5,249 nucleotides of DNA from Candidatus Dadabacteria bacterium (GCA_004356555.1 SMWY01000129.1:1-5249), one strand, 5' to 3'; positions 1-5,249 are shown, counted from the first letter of the stretch. The notes: a model not told the origin generated them from the sequence alone. Numbers and translations: made by a program.

Positions 1-217
1 AATGGTTTTGTAAAGTTAAATGCTTGCTGTCTTTGCAATATTATAACCATAAATTATGATCAATATAGAATCCATAAAATATTATTATTCACAATGAGCC
101 GGATGAAGAAATCCCAGAGATGCGTGCTCGACCACTATAAGTAAAATCGGAGCAGCTCTTAGATAATCGAGATAAAAATACGTGAAGCCGGATTATTCAT
201 TTTAAGGACTAAGACAA

Positions 218-1120
218 TTAATTATCCCCGGATACCTTCTTTGTATTGAGCTTAAAGTGCTTAACTATTCCAAGCGGGTCATCGATCGTTGGTCCCTGTT
301 CTTCGCATTTGTCTTTTGAATCTTTTTTCTTCAACTCTCCGCATATGCCCTTTGATTCTTCCATCGTTTTCTGCCTCGCTTTATAAAATGCCTCTTCCAT
401 GTTAGAAGAATCACGCATGGCGTCTGAAAGTCTTAGAGTAAATAACCCATAATCCCCAGTAGCAAGCGCAAGCTCCCCCGCTTCTGTCGCTGCTAATAAA
501 GCAGTATCCACAAGTCCGTAATCCACATGCTTTCCTTTATATTTAAGGTACTCCTCAGCCTCCCCTGCATGACAAGTGTCGGCAACTATTAATTTGGCTC
601 GCCCCGGCACCTGATTTAAATATGACGCCATCTCCTTATCCGTCATCCAGATTTTAGCCGTCACAGCATATAATCCGGCAAAAGGAAAATCCTCGGACCA
701 TAATACAAAAACCTCTTCCTTGTTCTTGCCGTCAATGCCGTCCAAGAGCACCCCATGTCCATTGTAGTAAACAATCACCGCACTATCATCCGAAGCCTTC
801 TCTTTTAGCCACTCAAACCCCTTTACCACCCCGCCGTATGTAGCCTCGGGGTCAACGACCTCTTTCACATTTTCTTGAGGAATTCCCATAGTCTTCACTG
901 CAGTGGCTACAAATAGATCAACGTCGTTCTTACATACCGTCCTGATTGGCTGCCACGGAGGGCAGGAGCCGATGGCTAAAATAAAGGTGTTCTTTGGGTC
1001 AATAGGTTCGGATTTAGTAACAGCATATGATATGCCTACATAGGTAAAATTAAATAGGCACAAAACTGCTGCAAGAAGTAATCCTGCATTAAATAAATTG
1101 TTCCCTTTAGATACTCTCAC
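218..1120 (-). CDS. Exported caspase-like (clan CD, C14-type) cysteine peptidase
   Basis: This 300-residue protein looks like a secreted bacterial relative of metacaspases, which cleave proteins with a His/Cys dyad. Both dyad motifs are visible: YYNGHG with His122 after a hydrophobic strand (AVIVYY), and DTCHAG with Cys183 after LIVA. Residues 1-33 form a signal peptide: a basic start (R2, K5), a hydrophobic core at about 14-31, and a signal peptidase I site after SYA (residue 33). The peptidase fold covers roughly 44-255, followed by a Lys/Glu-rich tail to 300. C53 and C63, and C260 and C272, are spaced so that disulfides in the periplasm are possible. The start is GTG directly after an in-frame TAG, so nothing upstream can be used; no Shine-Dalgarno is visible. 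It is divergent from purE and alone on its strand. Known: D-x-C-H-x-G plus H-G is the C14/metacaspase signature. Inferred: periplasmic role; substrate unknown. C13 or C25 peptidases are less likely alternatives. Confidence 0.85.
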   Translation of the reverse strand: MRVSKGNNLFNAGLLLAAVLCLFNFTYVGISYAVTKSEPIDPKNTFILAIGSCPPWQPIRTVCKNDVDLFVATAVKTMGIPQENVKEVVDPEATYGGVVKGFEWLKEKASDDSAVIVYYNGHGVLLDGIDGKNKEEVFVLWSEDFPFAGLYAVTAKIWMTDKEMASYLNQVPGRAKLIVADTCHAGEAEEYLKYKGKHVDYGLVDTALLAATEAGELALATGDYGLFTLRLSDAMRDSSNMEEAFYKARQKTMEESKGICGELKKKDSKDKCEEQGPTIDDPLGIVKHFKLNTKKVSGDN

Positions 1121-1151
1121 CTAGATAAATAGTATACTATTGGAAATATTT

Positions 1152-1176
1152 TTTGCTATATATAGACTTTGCTATA
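1152..1176. repeat. 9-bp direct repeat TTTGCTATA, two copies
   Basis: TTTGCTATA occurs at 1152-1160 and again at 1168-1176, a 16-bp period, in AT-rich DNA between the divergent peptidase and purE genes. Two copies on the same face of the helix could be a regulator site, but no dyad is seen and chance is quite possible in such AT-rich sequence. Confidence 0.25.
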
Positions 1177-1211
1177 CATAAACTTAAGAGTTTGTAGTAT
1201 AAGCGGACACT

Positions 1212-1232
1212 GCACGCAGGGCGTGCTCCCAC
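1212..1232 (-). repeat. REP-like GC palindrome with a GGAG foot
   Basis: Read on the minus strand, GTGGGAG runs straight into a perfect 6-bp hairpin, GCACGC-CCT-GCGTGC. This layout, with a GTGGGAG or GTAGGAG lead-in followed by a GC stem with a tiny loop, is that of REP palindromes in pseudomonads and relatives, where RAYT (TnpA_REP) proteins recognise a GTAG or GGAG foot. Only one copy lies in the window and no RAYT gene is present, so the resemblance rests on sequence pattern alone. It also forms hairpin A of the candidate RNA. Confidence 0.4.
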
Positions 1233-1308
1233 ACTATTTCTAAAAACCTCCCAAGCTGAATCGAAGCTCCGGGGTCTCGCCATACCTCAGAAGTAATTTA
1301 GAAATAGT
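1233..1308. repeat. 12-bp perfect inverted repeat, arms 1233-1244 and 1297-1308
   Basis: ACTATTTCTAAA at 1233-1244 is exactly complementary to TTTAGAAATAGT at 1297-1308, with 52 bases between the arms. A 12-bp exact match at this distance is unlikely by chance. Each arm lies six bases from a short GC hairpin (1212-1226 and 1315-1329), so the whole is nearly symmetrical. It could be helix B of an RNA, or the core of a small non-autonomous element. Confidence 0.7.
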
Positions 1309-1344
1309 CAGCTAGCGGATGCTATCCGCATTTGACTTTTTTTT
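1307..1344 (+). terminator. Rho-independent terminator, hairpin plus T8
   Basis: A perfect 6-bp stem (GCGGAT/ATCCGC, loop GCT, 1315-1329) can be extended at its base by GTCA (1307-1310) pairing with TGAC (1333-1336) across a small internal loop. The lower stem abuts eight T's at 1337-1344. Direction is plus. No plus-strand gene precedes it in the window, so it ends either a small RNA or read-through entering purE. The first two bases of its lower stem overlap the last two of the 12-bp repeat arm. Confidence 0.6.
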
Positions 1345-1360
1345 GATTTTTCCATAACAT
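1332..1360 (+). promoter_or_regulatory. Candidate sigma70-type promoter for purE-purK
   Basis: TTGACT (1332-1337, 5 of 6 to the -35 consensus) lies 17 bases before TAACAT (1355-1360, 4 of 6 to the -10 consensus). Transcription would begin near 1367, leaving a leader of about 100 bases to the purE ATG. The -35 box overlaps the base of the terminator stem and the first T of its T-run, so purEK can be transcribed independently of anything ending there. Confidence 0.5.
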
Positions 1361-1466
1361 CTTGCATGCACCGTTCCCCTTTATTTAAAAGTCAATGTGA
1401 TTTGTTTCATATTTCGATTTATTCGTTCTCGAGTGCATATAGATACTGTTATTATTGGTTGAAAAT

Positions 1467-2006
1467 ATGACGCGATCTTCACAAAAACCAGTTGTTGGAA
1501 TCATTATGGGCTCCCAGTCGGACTGGAAGACTATGGAGAACACGGCTGAAATTTTAGACACCTTAAAAATAAAATATGAAAGCAGAATTGTATCTGCTCA
1601 CAGAACCCCGGATCGTCTATTTGAGTATGCAAAGTCCGCACGCAAGCGGGGTCTTAAAGTCATAATCGCGGGCGCAGGAGGCGCGGCCCATTTGCCCGGC
1701 ATGACAGCCAGTATGACTTCACTCCCAGTTCTGGGCGTGCCTGTTGAAAGCAGAGCACTTAAAGGTCTGGACAGTCTATTATCCATAGCACAGATGCCGG
1801 CAGGAATCCCCGTTGGAACTCTCGCAATCGGAACAGCCGGGGCTAAAAACGCAGCCCTTCTAGCAGCAGCTATAATCTCTACATCAGATGATAAAGTAGC
1901 GACAAGACTAGATCAGTTTAGGAACAAACAAACTAAAGGTATTGCAATAAAACCCAAAAAGAACCCTAGCTCAGAGATACTTAAAAAAGTTACCAAGAAG
2001 TCCTGA
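1467..2006 (+). CDS. purE: N5-carboxyaminoimidazole ribonucleotide mutase PurE
   Basis: PurE (class I) converts N5-CAIR, made by PurK, to CAIR in de novo purine synthesis in the cytoplasm; family members are usually octamers. Counted from the ATG at 1467 (179 residues), the phosphate-binding GSQSD is at 15-19, SAHRTP at 43-48 with His45 (the catalytic histidine position in E. coli PurE), AGAGGAAHLPGM at 68-79, and QMPAGIPVGTLAIG at 109-122. The flavodoxin-like core is complete. Residues from about 155 on form a Lys-rich tail beyond the usual end of about 160-165. The frame is open upstream to a TTG at 1455, which would add four residues; I chose the ATG because it fits family N-termini, although neither start has a clear Shine-Dalgarno. 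purK follows 62 bases downstream on the same strand, which fits a class I mutase rather than a class II AIR carboxylase. The sequence style is closest to alphaproteobacterial PurE. Confidence 0.97.
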   Translation: MTRSSQKPVVGIIMGSQSDWKTMENTAEILDTLKIKYESRIVSAHRTPDRLFEYAKSARKRGLKVIIAGAGGAAHLPGMTASMTSLPVLGVPVESRALKGLDSLLSIAQMPAGIPVGTLAIGTAGAKNAALLAAAIISTSDDKVATRLDQFRNKQTKGIAIKPKKNPSSEILKKVTKKS

Positions 2007-2068
2007 GATGGGCTCTATTATCATCAAACATTTATTAATTTTAGGGGTATTAAGTTAGATAGCACAGA

Positions 2069-3160
2069 ATGAAATCTCACTCTAAAACATTAGGGATACT
2101 AGGAAGCGGACAGCTTGGGCGCATGAGCGCATTAGCTGCGGCTGAGCTTGGGATCAGGGTTCACATATACAGTCCTGAAAACGACAGCCCTGCAGAACAG
2201 GTAGCCGCCAAAACTTATGTAGGCTCCTACAGTGATAAAAGAAAATTGCGGGCATTTGCCAATAGCGTTGATGTTGTCTCATACGAGTTTGAAAACGTAC
2301 CGGTCTCTACAGTCCGCTACATACAGAAAATAAAACCTGTCTATCCTGACGATAGGCTTCTTGAAATCTCTCAGAACCGCATCACAGAAAAGAAATACTT
2401 AAACGAAATCGGCATATCGACAGCAAAGTGGTCGGCAATATATAGTCCGGCCGATATCGACAAGGCTGTTAAGGAGATTGGCAGCAAAAATTACATACTG
2501 AAAACCACAAGGTTCGGTTATGATGGCAAAGGACAGACTGTACACAAAGCAACTGATAGTTCTAAGAGGAGTTTTAATAAGCTAAATTCAGATGAGCTAA
2601 TACTTGAAGAGATGATAGATTTTAAATGTGAGATATCAGTAATCATTGCCCGAGATAAAAAGGGTAATTCCGCAATTTACGGCCCAATTCTTAACGAGCA
2701 TAAAAACCATATTCTCCACACCAGCACTGTACCTGCAAAGTTAGATTCGAAAGTTGAGACTAAGGCAAAAAGGACCGCGCGAAAGCTGGCAGACGCCGTA
2801 GGGCTTATCGGCGTGCTTGGGCTTGAGATGTTCGTAACCAAATACGCGGGCATACTGGCAAACGAAATTGCGCCCAGGACTCATAACTCAGGGCACTGGA
2901 CGATTGACGCCTGCGCTGTCTCACAGTTTGAGCAACACGTACGCACCGTGTGCGGCCTGCCCGTAGGCGACCCTACTCCTCATTCAGCAGCGGTTATGAC
3001 CAACCTTATAGGGAATGATGTAAATAAGGTGAAAAAGTTCTATGAAACCAAAAGCGCCTGCATACATATATACGGAAAATCACTAACCCGTAACGGGCGC
3101 AAGATGGGACACGTGACAGTTCTTAAACCCCTCAAACCACCCCAAAATAGACCCGAGTAA
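2069..3160 (+). CDS. purK: N5-carboxyaminoimidazole ribonucleotide synthase PurK
   Basis: PurK is an ATP-grasp enzyme that joins AIR, bicarbonate and ATP to give N5-CAIR, the substrate of PurE. All landmarks of the 363-residue family are present: the N-terminal GILGSGQLGRM (9-19), YEFENVP (72-78), the ATP-binding glycine-rich loop RFGYDGKGQ (148-156), the acidic LEE (179-181), the metal-binding GLEMF and NEIAPR (251-255, 265-270), HNSGHWTIDAC (272-282), and the C-terminal RKMGHVTVL (344-352). Length is normal. The ATG at 2069 is the only usable start because TAG lies in frame at 2060-2062. No ribosome binding site is properly placed: an AGGGG occurs at 2043-2047, about 21 bases upstream, which is too far. 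With a 62-base gap after purE it is probably co-transcribed and perhaps weakly initiated. SQFEQH and the overall wording resemble alphaproteobacterial PurK. The Lys/Pro-rich last ten residues are unremarkable. Confidence 0.97.
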   Translation: MKSHSKTLGILGSGQLGRMSALAAAELGIRVHIYSPENDSPAEQVAAKTYVGSYSDKRKLRAFANSVDVVSYEFENVPVSTVRYIQKIKPVYPDDRLLEISQNRITEKKYLNEIGISTAKWSAIYSPADIDKAVKEIGSKNYILKTTRFGYDGKGQTVHKATDSSKRSFNKLNSDELILEEMIDFKCEISVIIARDKKGNSAIYGPILNEHKNHILHTSTVPAKLDSKVETKAKRTARKLADAVGLIGVLGLEMFVTKYAGILANEIAPRTHNSGHWTIDACAVSQFEQHVRTVCGLPVGDPTPHSAAVMTNLIGNDVNKVKKFYETKSACIHIYGKSLTRNGRKMGHVTVLKPLKPPQNRPE

Positions 3161-3347
3161 CGACAATATAATCCGCATGACCAGTAAAACTTACTTTAGA
3201 ATATAGCTAGAAATAACTTTAAGTATCTATCGTAACCTATTGCAGTGACAATTTATACTAATCTTGTAAACTTAAGCCACGCTTTCTCAAGAAATATAAA
3301 GCTCCTGTAGATAAGAAAGTCAGTCTGGATATGGAATTAACTTAGAG

Positions 3348-4160
3348 TTAGTTGGAAGAGCCTACAGCCTTATCATCTATAACGCTGTATCCTGATTGGC
3401 GAATTATGGACTTTGCCGACTCCGTTCTCAAATAGCCCATCCAGAGCTTAGAGTGTTCTTGAATCTCGTCTTTACTTAGCAGAACTGCAGCTTGCATGAT
3501 CGGCTCATGCAGTGCAGCAGGCACTACCCATGCCCACCTCTTATCAGCATCTGACAGCTCAGCATATGCAATAAACCCCGCGTCCGCCTGCTTTGTCTCC
3601 ACTAGCTTAAGCGACTCGTTTTCATCAGAAGTGTAAACGAGCTTACCACTTATCCCTGGATAAACCTCAAGGATTTTCATGGTCTCCATAGCCGCCTTCC
3701 CGTAACGGTTTTCTTCTGGGTTAGCTATTGCAATCCTGGTGAATTGCCCGGACTTTAGATATTTAACTCCGGTCCAATTAACTTTCCAGGATTTACTGTA
3801 TAGCGCTACCGTTCCAAGAGCGTATATTGCATAGCCCTTACCAAGGGCACGCCCCTCATCGATTAGCTCCATGGGATATTTAGTATCTGAAGACATGAAT
3901 ACATCAAAGTCCCCGCCCTCGCGAATCATTTCTACGAGCTCTCCGTTGGTACTGCTTGTAAGTTCAATTGGGATTCCGGTCCGAGTCGTGAAGTCTCCTC
4001 TCAGAAGCTCTGCCGTAGGTGCAAAACTCAAAGCCACTGCAATACGAACGGGATCAATTTGTGTATCTACAACCGGAGCACCCTTCTTTCCGCATCCCAA
4101 TACCAAGGCGGCGCACAATAATATAGTTAGGAATAAAACTTTATTTAATTTTTTAGACAT
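3348..4160 (-). CDS. modA: ModA-like molybdate-binding lipoprotein (orphan)
   Basis: This is a periplasmic substrate-binding protein of the ModA type, which delivers molybdate (sometimes tungstate) to a ModBC ABC transporter. I start it at the ATG at 4160 (270 residues): GAGGAG sits ten bases upstream, and the next residues form a lipoprotein signal, with basic K3, K4 and K7, a hydrophobic stretch and a VLGC lipobox, so Cys23 would be lipidated. The frame is open 21 codons further, to 4223, but that stretch is basic, has no ribosome binding site, and would spoil the signal. ModA landmarks are VALSFAPTAELL (42-53), SSTNGEL (69-75) for the oxyanion site, DFDVFMSSD (84-92), IAIANPEENRYG (143-154), QADAGFIAYAEL (191-202), and the C-terminal QAAVLLSKD. 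No modB or modC is in the window. The upstream neighbour is a phosphatase 88 bases away. The family is well supported; the ligand is inferred and could be another oxyanion. Confidence 0.88.
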   Translation of the reverse strand: MSKKLNKVLFLTILLCAALVLGCGKKGAPVVDTQIDPVRIAVALSFAPTAELLRGDFTTRTGIPIELTSSTNGELVEMIREGGDFDVFMSSDTKYPMELIDEGRALGKGYAIYALGTVALYSKSWKVNWTGVKYLKSGQFTRIAIANPEENRYGKAAMETMKILEVYPGISGKLVYTSDENESLKLVETKQADAGFIAYAELSDADKRWAWVVPAALHEPIMQAAVLLSKDEIQEHSKLWMGYLRTESAKSIIRQSGYSVIDDKAVGSSN

Positions 4161-4170
4161 TCTGATATTT

Positions 4171-4176
4171 CTCCTC
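4171..4176 (-). promoter_or_regulatory. Ribosome binding site GAGGAG deciding the modA start
   Basis: GAGGAG on the minus strand lies ten bases before the ATG at 4160. It is the clearest Shine-Dalgarno in the window and is the main reason to prefer this start over the longer open frame to 4223. Confidence 0.8.
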
Positions 4177-4185
4177 GACAAAGAT

Positions 4186-4214
4186 AATTTACACCGAGCA
4201 ATTAAATAGGACAA
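4186..4214 (-). promoter_or_regulatory. Possible sigma70-type promoter for modA
   Basis: On the minus strand TTGTCC (4214-4209, 4 of 6 to consensus) is 17 bases before TAAATT (4191-4186, 4 of 6). Start of transcription would be near 4179, just before the GAGGAG ribosome binding site. The match is modest. If real, it means modA need not depend on read-through from the phosphatase gene, and it also supports the shorter modA start. Confidence 0.35.
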
Positions 4215-4248
4215 CATCCGCAAAGAGATATATACTTGCTAACCGATA

Positions 4249-4932
4249 TTAACCGCCCTGCCAGTATTTAAATGTATCCACATCCATTATAGTAAGCTTG
4301 CTCTCCCACCCTGCTCCCTGGTCGAGGTTCCAGAGGTTGGCAATCTTTACGGGCTTATAGTCAGGGTAATCAAGCTCTGTGTGAGTATGGCCGATAAAAA
4401 CGGTTTTGAAGGGAAATTTTTTGCCGGCCTTTTTGAGCTTAGGCGCATCAATCCTCCAGGTGTCCCGCCCAGTGTAATAGGTCTTTTCTTCAGGCTGTTT
4501 ATCAACCGGGTATTTCCAGTTGAGCCCCGCGTGCACATAAAGCCTCTTTTTTTCGTCTATATAATATAGTACCGCTCGCTCGATGAATTCCGCATGCCGC
4601 TTAAAAAGCTTCTTCCTCAGTTTCCCGTTTTTGTGATAAGCCTTTTTGGTAATATTGCCCCCTTTCCCTAGCCACCGCACCACACCCGAAGGATCTCCAT
4701 CCCACTGTCCCCTGAACCAGCGCCTCACAAATTCGTCGTGGTTCCCGAGCACCCATATAAAATTTTTTACTTTCATCAGATACTCGATACACTCCGGCGC
4801 GCCGGAGAGCCCGTCATAAATATCGCCTAACGAAATAAGCCTGTCTTTTTTCACATCGAACTTAGAGCGCTCAAGTGCCTGGACCAGCGCCTTATAGTTT
4901 CCGTGTATATCTCCTATGCAAAGCGTTCTCAT
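4249..4932 (-). CDS. PPP-family metallophosphatase (calcineurin-like)
   Basis: This 227-residue cytoplasmic protein belongs to the bacterial serine/threonine protein phosphatase-like branch of the calcineurin-type metallophosphoesterases, which bind two metals and hydrolyse phosphoesters; relatives include PrpE- and ApaH-like enzymes, so a nucleotide substrate is also possible. The metal-site motifs occur in order: GDIHG (7-11, Asp8 and His10), GDIYDG (36-41, Asp37), GNHDE (63-67, Asn64 and His65), YVHAG (132-136, His135) and GHTH (181-184). The end, KIANLWNLDQGAGWE (196-210) then SKLTIMDVDT, is typical of this branch. The Arg of the classic GDxxDRG motif is missing, replaced by GDIYDG. I start at the ATG at 4932 because the conserved first strand begins at once; the frame is open to 5025 (TTG) or 5019 (ATG), but those 29-31 residues match nothing I know and contain a candidate -10 box. 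The ribosome binding site is weak (AGAAGA right at the ATG). Confidence 0.88.
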   Translation of the reverse strand: MRTLCIGDIHGNYKALVQALERSKFDVKKDRLISLGDIYDGLSGAPECIEYLMKVKNFIWVLGNHDEFVRRWFRGQWDGDPSGVVRWLGKGGNITKKAYHKNGKLRKKLFKRHAEFIERAVLYYIDEKKRLYVHAGLNWKYPVDKQPEEKTYYTGRDTWRIDAPKLKKAGKKFPFKTVFIGHTHTELDYPDYKPVKIANLWNLDQGAGWESKLTIMDVDTFKYWQGG

Positions 4933-4981
4933 TCTTCTGTTGGGTAAAAAATAATTGTATCTTGGAACCTTGGGATTTATA

Positions 4982-5010
4982 ATTATAACTAAATCTTTGA
5001 ATTCATTGAA
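4982..5010 (-). promoter_or_regulatory. Possible promoter of the phosphatase gene
   Basis: A perfect TATAAT on the minus strand (4987-4982) has TTCAAT 17 bases upstream (5010-5005, 3 of 6 to the -35 consensus). Transcription would start near 4975, giving a leader of about 40 bases before the ATG at 4932. In AT-rich DNA a TATAAT can arise by chance, so this is tentative, but it agrees with the shorter start of the phosphatase. Confidence 0.3.
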
Positions 5011-5071
5011 TGGTGGCATTATCAACTCAAATATTATAAAACCAACTTTGGTATTGTTAGAGGTATTGTCT

Positions 5072-5236
5072 TTAACGCCTCAGTTTTCTCTTACCTAAGA
5101 TCTTGGGATTAGCGGCACCTGGTACAACGGCAACAACCAAGATCAGATAGACAAACTCTGGCAATGATGGGCCGCTATCCTCCGGGCAGCAATAGTTAGA
5201 AAGTAAAATATGATTTGAATAAATCGAAGTAGGATT
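5072..5236 (-). pseudogene. Fragment with PEF + hydrophobic + basic tail, or tiny membrane peptide
   Basis: The minus-strand frame from 5236 to the TAA at 5074-5072 is open for 54 codons. Its last part reads SGPSLPEFVYLILVVAVV, then PGAANPKILG, then KRKLRR and stop. A short PEF-type motif, a hydrophobic stretch and an Arg/Lys tail at a protein's very end is the general layout of C-terminal sorting signals (PEP-CTERM-like families), so this may be the leftover end of a surface protein whose upstream part is lost. There is no ATG; a TTG at 5164 would give a 30-residue peptide, with GGAGG at 5183-5179 but an over-long 14-base spacing. The coding-like, GC-richer stretch begins near 5192, and upstream of it the DNA turns AT-rich. 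The hydrophobic stretch is short for a membrane span. I do not recognise a specific family, and non-coding DNA remains possible. Confidence 0.2.
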
Positions 5237-5249
5237 TTATAATATATAT

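Larger units (their letters stand above)
1203..1345 (+). ncRNA. Candidate structured RNA or attenuator leader upstream of purE
   Basis: The plus strand here can fold into an ordered series of helices ending in an intrinsic terminator. Hairpin A is GCACGC/GCGTGC with loop AGG (1212-1226). Helix B is a perfect 12-bp pairing of 1233-1244 with 1297-1308. Its interior can form ACCTC (1246-1250) with GGGGT (1271-1275) and AGCT (1254-1257) with AGCT (1265-1268). Hairpin C is GCGGAT/ATCCGC with loop GCT (1315-1329), followed by eight T's. The gaps A-to-B and B-to-C are both six bases. GCGGA at 1203-1207 could instead pair with TCCGC at 1325-1329, which would dissolve hairpin C; that is the logic of an attenuator. 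No protein-coding gene on this strand feeds the terminator, so the transcript would be either a roughly 140-nt small RNA or a purE leader. I see no convincing promoter near 1150-1200. The core motifs of the purine and ZTP riboswitches are not recognisable. A mobile-element origin is an alternative. Confidence 0.4.
4933..5249. other. Right-hand intergenic region without a firm gene
   Basis: Positions 4933-5060 and 5195-5249 are AT-rich, while about 5072-5192 is distinctly richer in GC. The left part holds the likely phosphatase promoter. The middle island holds an 8-bp inverted repeat, GATCTTGG (5099-5106) with CCAAGATC (5137-5144), and a minus-strand open frame described separately. No tRNA, terminator with a T-run or recognisable complete gene is seen. 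Confidence 0.6.

Noticed and set aside
1..144. Frame open from the window edge to TAA at 142-144, ending in a short ATG frame at 94 (MSRMKKSQ...)
   Set aside because: The stretch is very AT-rich, matches no family I know, and has no ribosome binding site at the ATG. A 47-codon open frame at the edge could be the end of an upstream gene but cannot be supported here.
97..193. Direct repeat AGCCGGAT at 97-104 and 186-193
   Set aside because: Only eight bases, no longer similarity around the copies, and no inverted partner; likely chance.
218..1120. Caspase-based antiviral defence module
   Set aside because: The peptidase has a signal peptide and no neighbouring sensor, CRISPR, nucleotide cyclase or effector gene; purE and purK next to it are housekeeping genes.
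1203..1345. Known ZTP or purine riboswitch upstream of purE
   Set aside because: The gene context is suitable, but I could not find the conserved ZTP core or the purine riboswitch junction sequences, so I left the element unnamed.
1598..1786. Minus-strand open frame inside purE
   Set aside because: Antisense to the well-supported purE, with no recognisable protein.
3183..3195. AGTAA-AAC-TTACT hairpin after purK as a terminator
   Set aside because: A five-pair AT-rich stem followed by only three T's is too weak.
3338..3350. TAACT-TAG-AGTTA hairpin at the modA stop codon
   Set aside because: Weak AT stem without a T-run on the minus strand.
3871..4209. Plus-strand open frame of 112 codons opposite modA
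   Set aside because: It is antisense to a gene with clear family motifs and a ribosome binding site, and its product resembles nothing.
4161..4223. N-terminal extension of modA by 21 residues
   Set aside because: It lacks a ribosome binding site, would bury the lipoprotein signal, and covers the GAGGAG site and candidate promoter.
4933..5025. N-terminal extension of the phosphatase by up to 31 residues
   Set aside because: The family's first strand begins at the ATG at 4932; the extension is unlike any domain and contains a TATAAT box.

Overview
This window looks like chromosomal DNA from an uncultured, moderately AT-rich Gram-negative bacterium. Its genes have ordinary bacterial signals: GTG and ATG starts, one clear GAGGAG ribosome binding site, a lipobox and a signal peptidase I site. 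PurE and PurK match the style I know from alphaproteobacteria (PurK has HNSGHWTIDAC followed by SQFEQH), but base composition is lower in GC than most members of that class. I therefore hold the lineage only loosely. There are no rRNAs, tRNAs, CRISPR arrays, transposases or phage genes.

Layout. Positions 1-217 are AT-rich with no supportable gene. A minus-strand gene (218-1120) encodes an exported caspase-like cysteine peptidase. A divergent intergenic region (1121-1466) is the most structured part of the window. It holds a short GC hairpin resembling a REP palindrome, a 12-bp perfect inverted repeat enclosing smaller helices, and a hairpin plus eight T's that looks like a plus-strand intrinsic terminator. 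A good sigma70-type promoter for purE starts inside the terminator stem. Then come purE (1467-2006) and purK (2069-3160), the two enzymes converting AIR to CAIR in de novo purine synthesis. The convergent gap 3161-3347 has no strong terminator. On the minus strand, a PPP-type metallophosphatase (4249-4932) is followed by an orphan ModA-like lipoprotein (3348-4160), which has its own ribosome binding site and a possible promoter. The right edge (4933-5249) holds a possible promoter for the phosphatase and a short GC-richer island. On the minus strand that island reads as a PEF + hydrophobic + basic tail, perhaps the remnant C-terminus of a surface protein or a tiny membrane peptide.

How the genes work together. 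PurE and PurK are a functional pair: PurK makes N5-CAIR from AIR, bicarbonate and ATP, and PurE rearranges it to CAIR. The other three genes have no evident link to them. The caspase-like peptidase and the ModA-like protein are both predicted to act outside the cytoplasmic membrane, while the phosphatase is cytoplasmic. I see no multi-gene defence system. The candidate for something undescribed is the structured RNA-like element upstream of purE.
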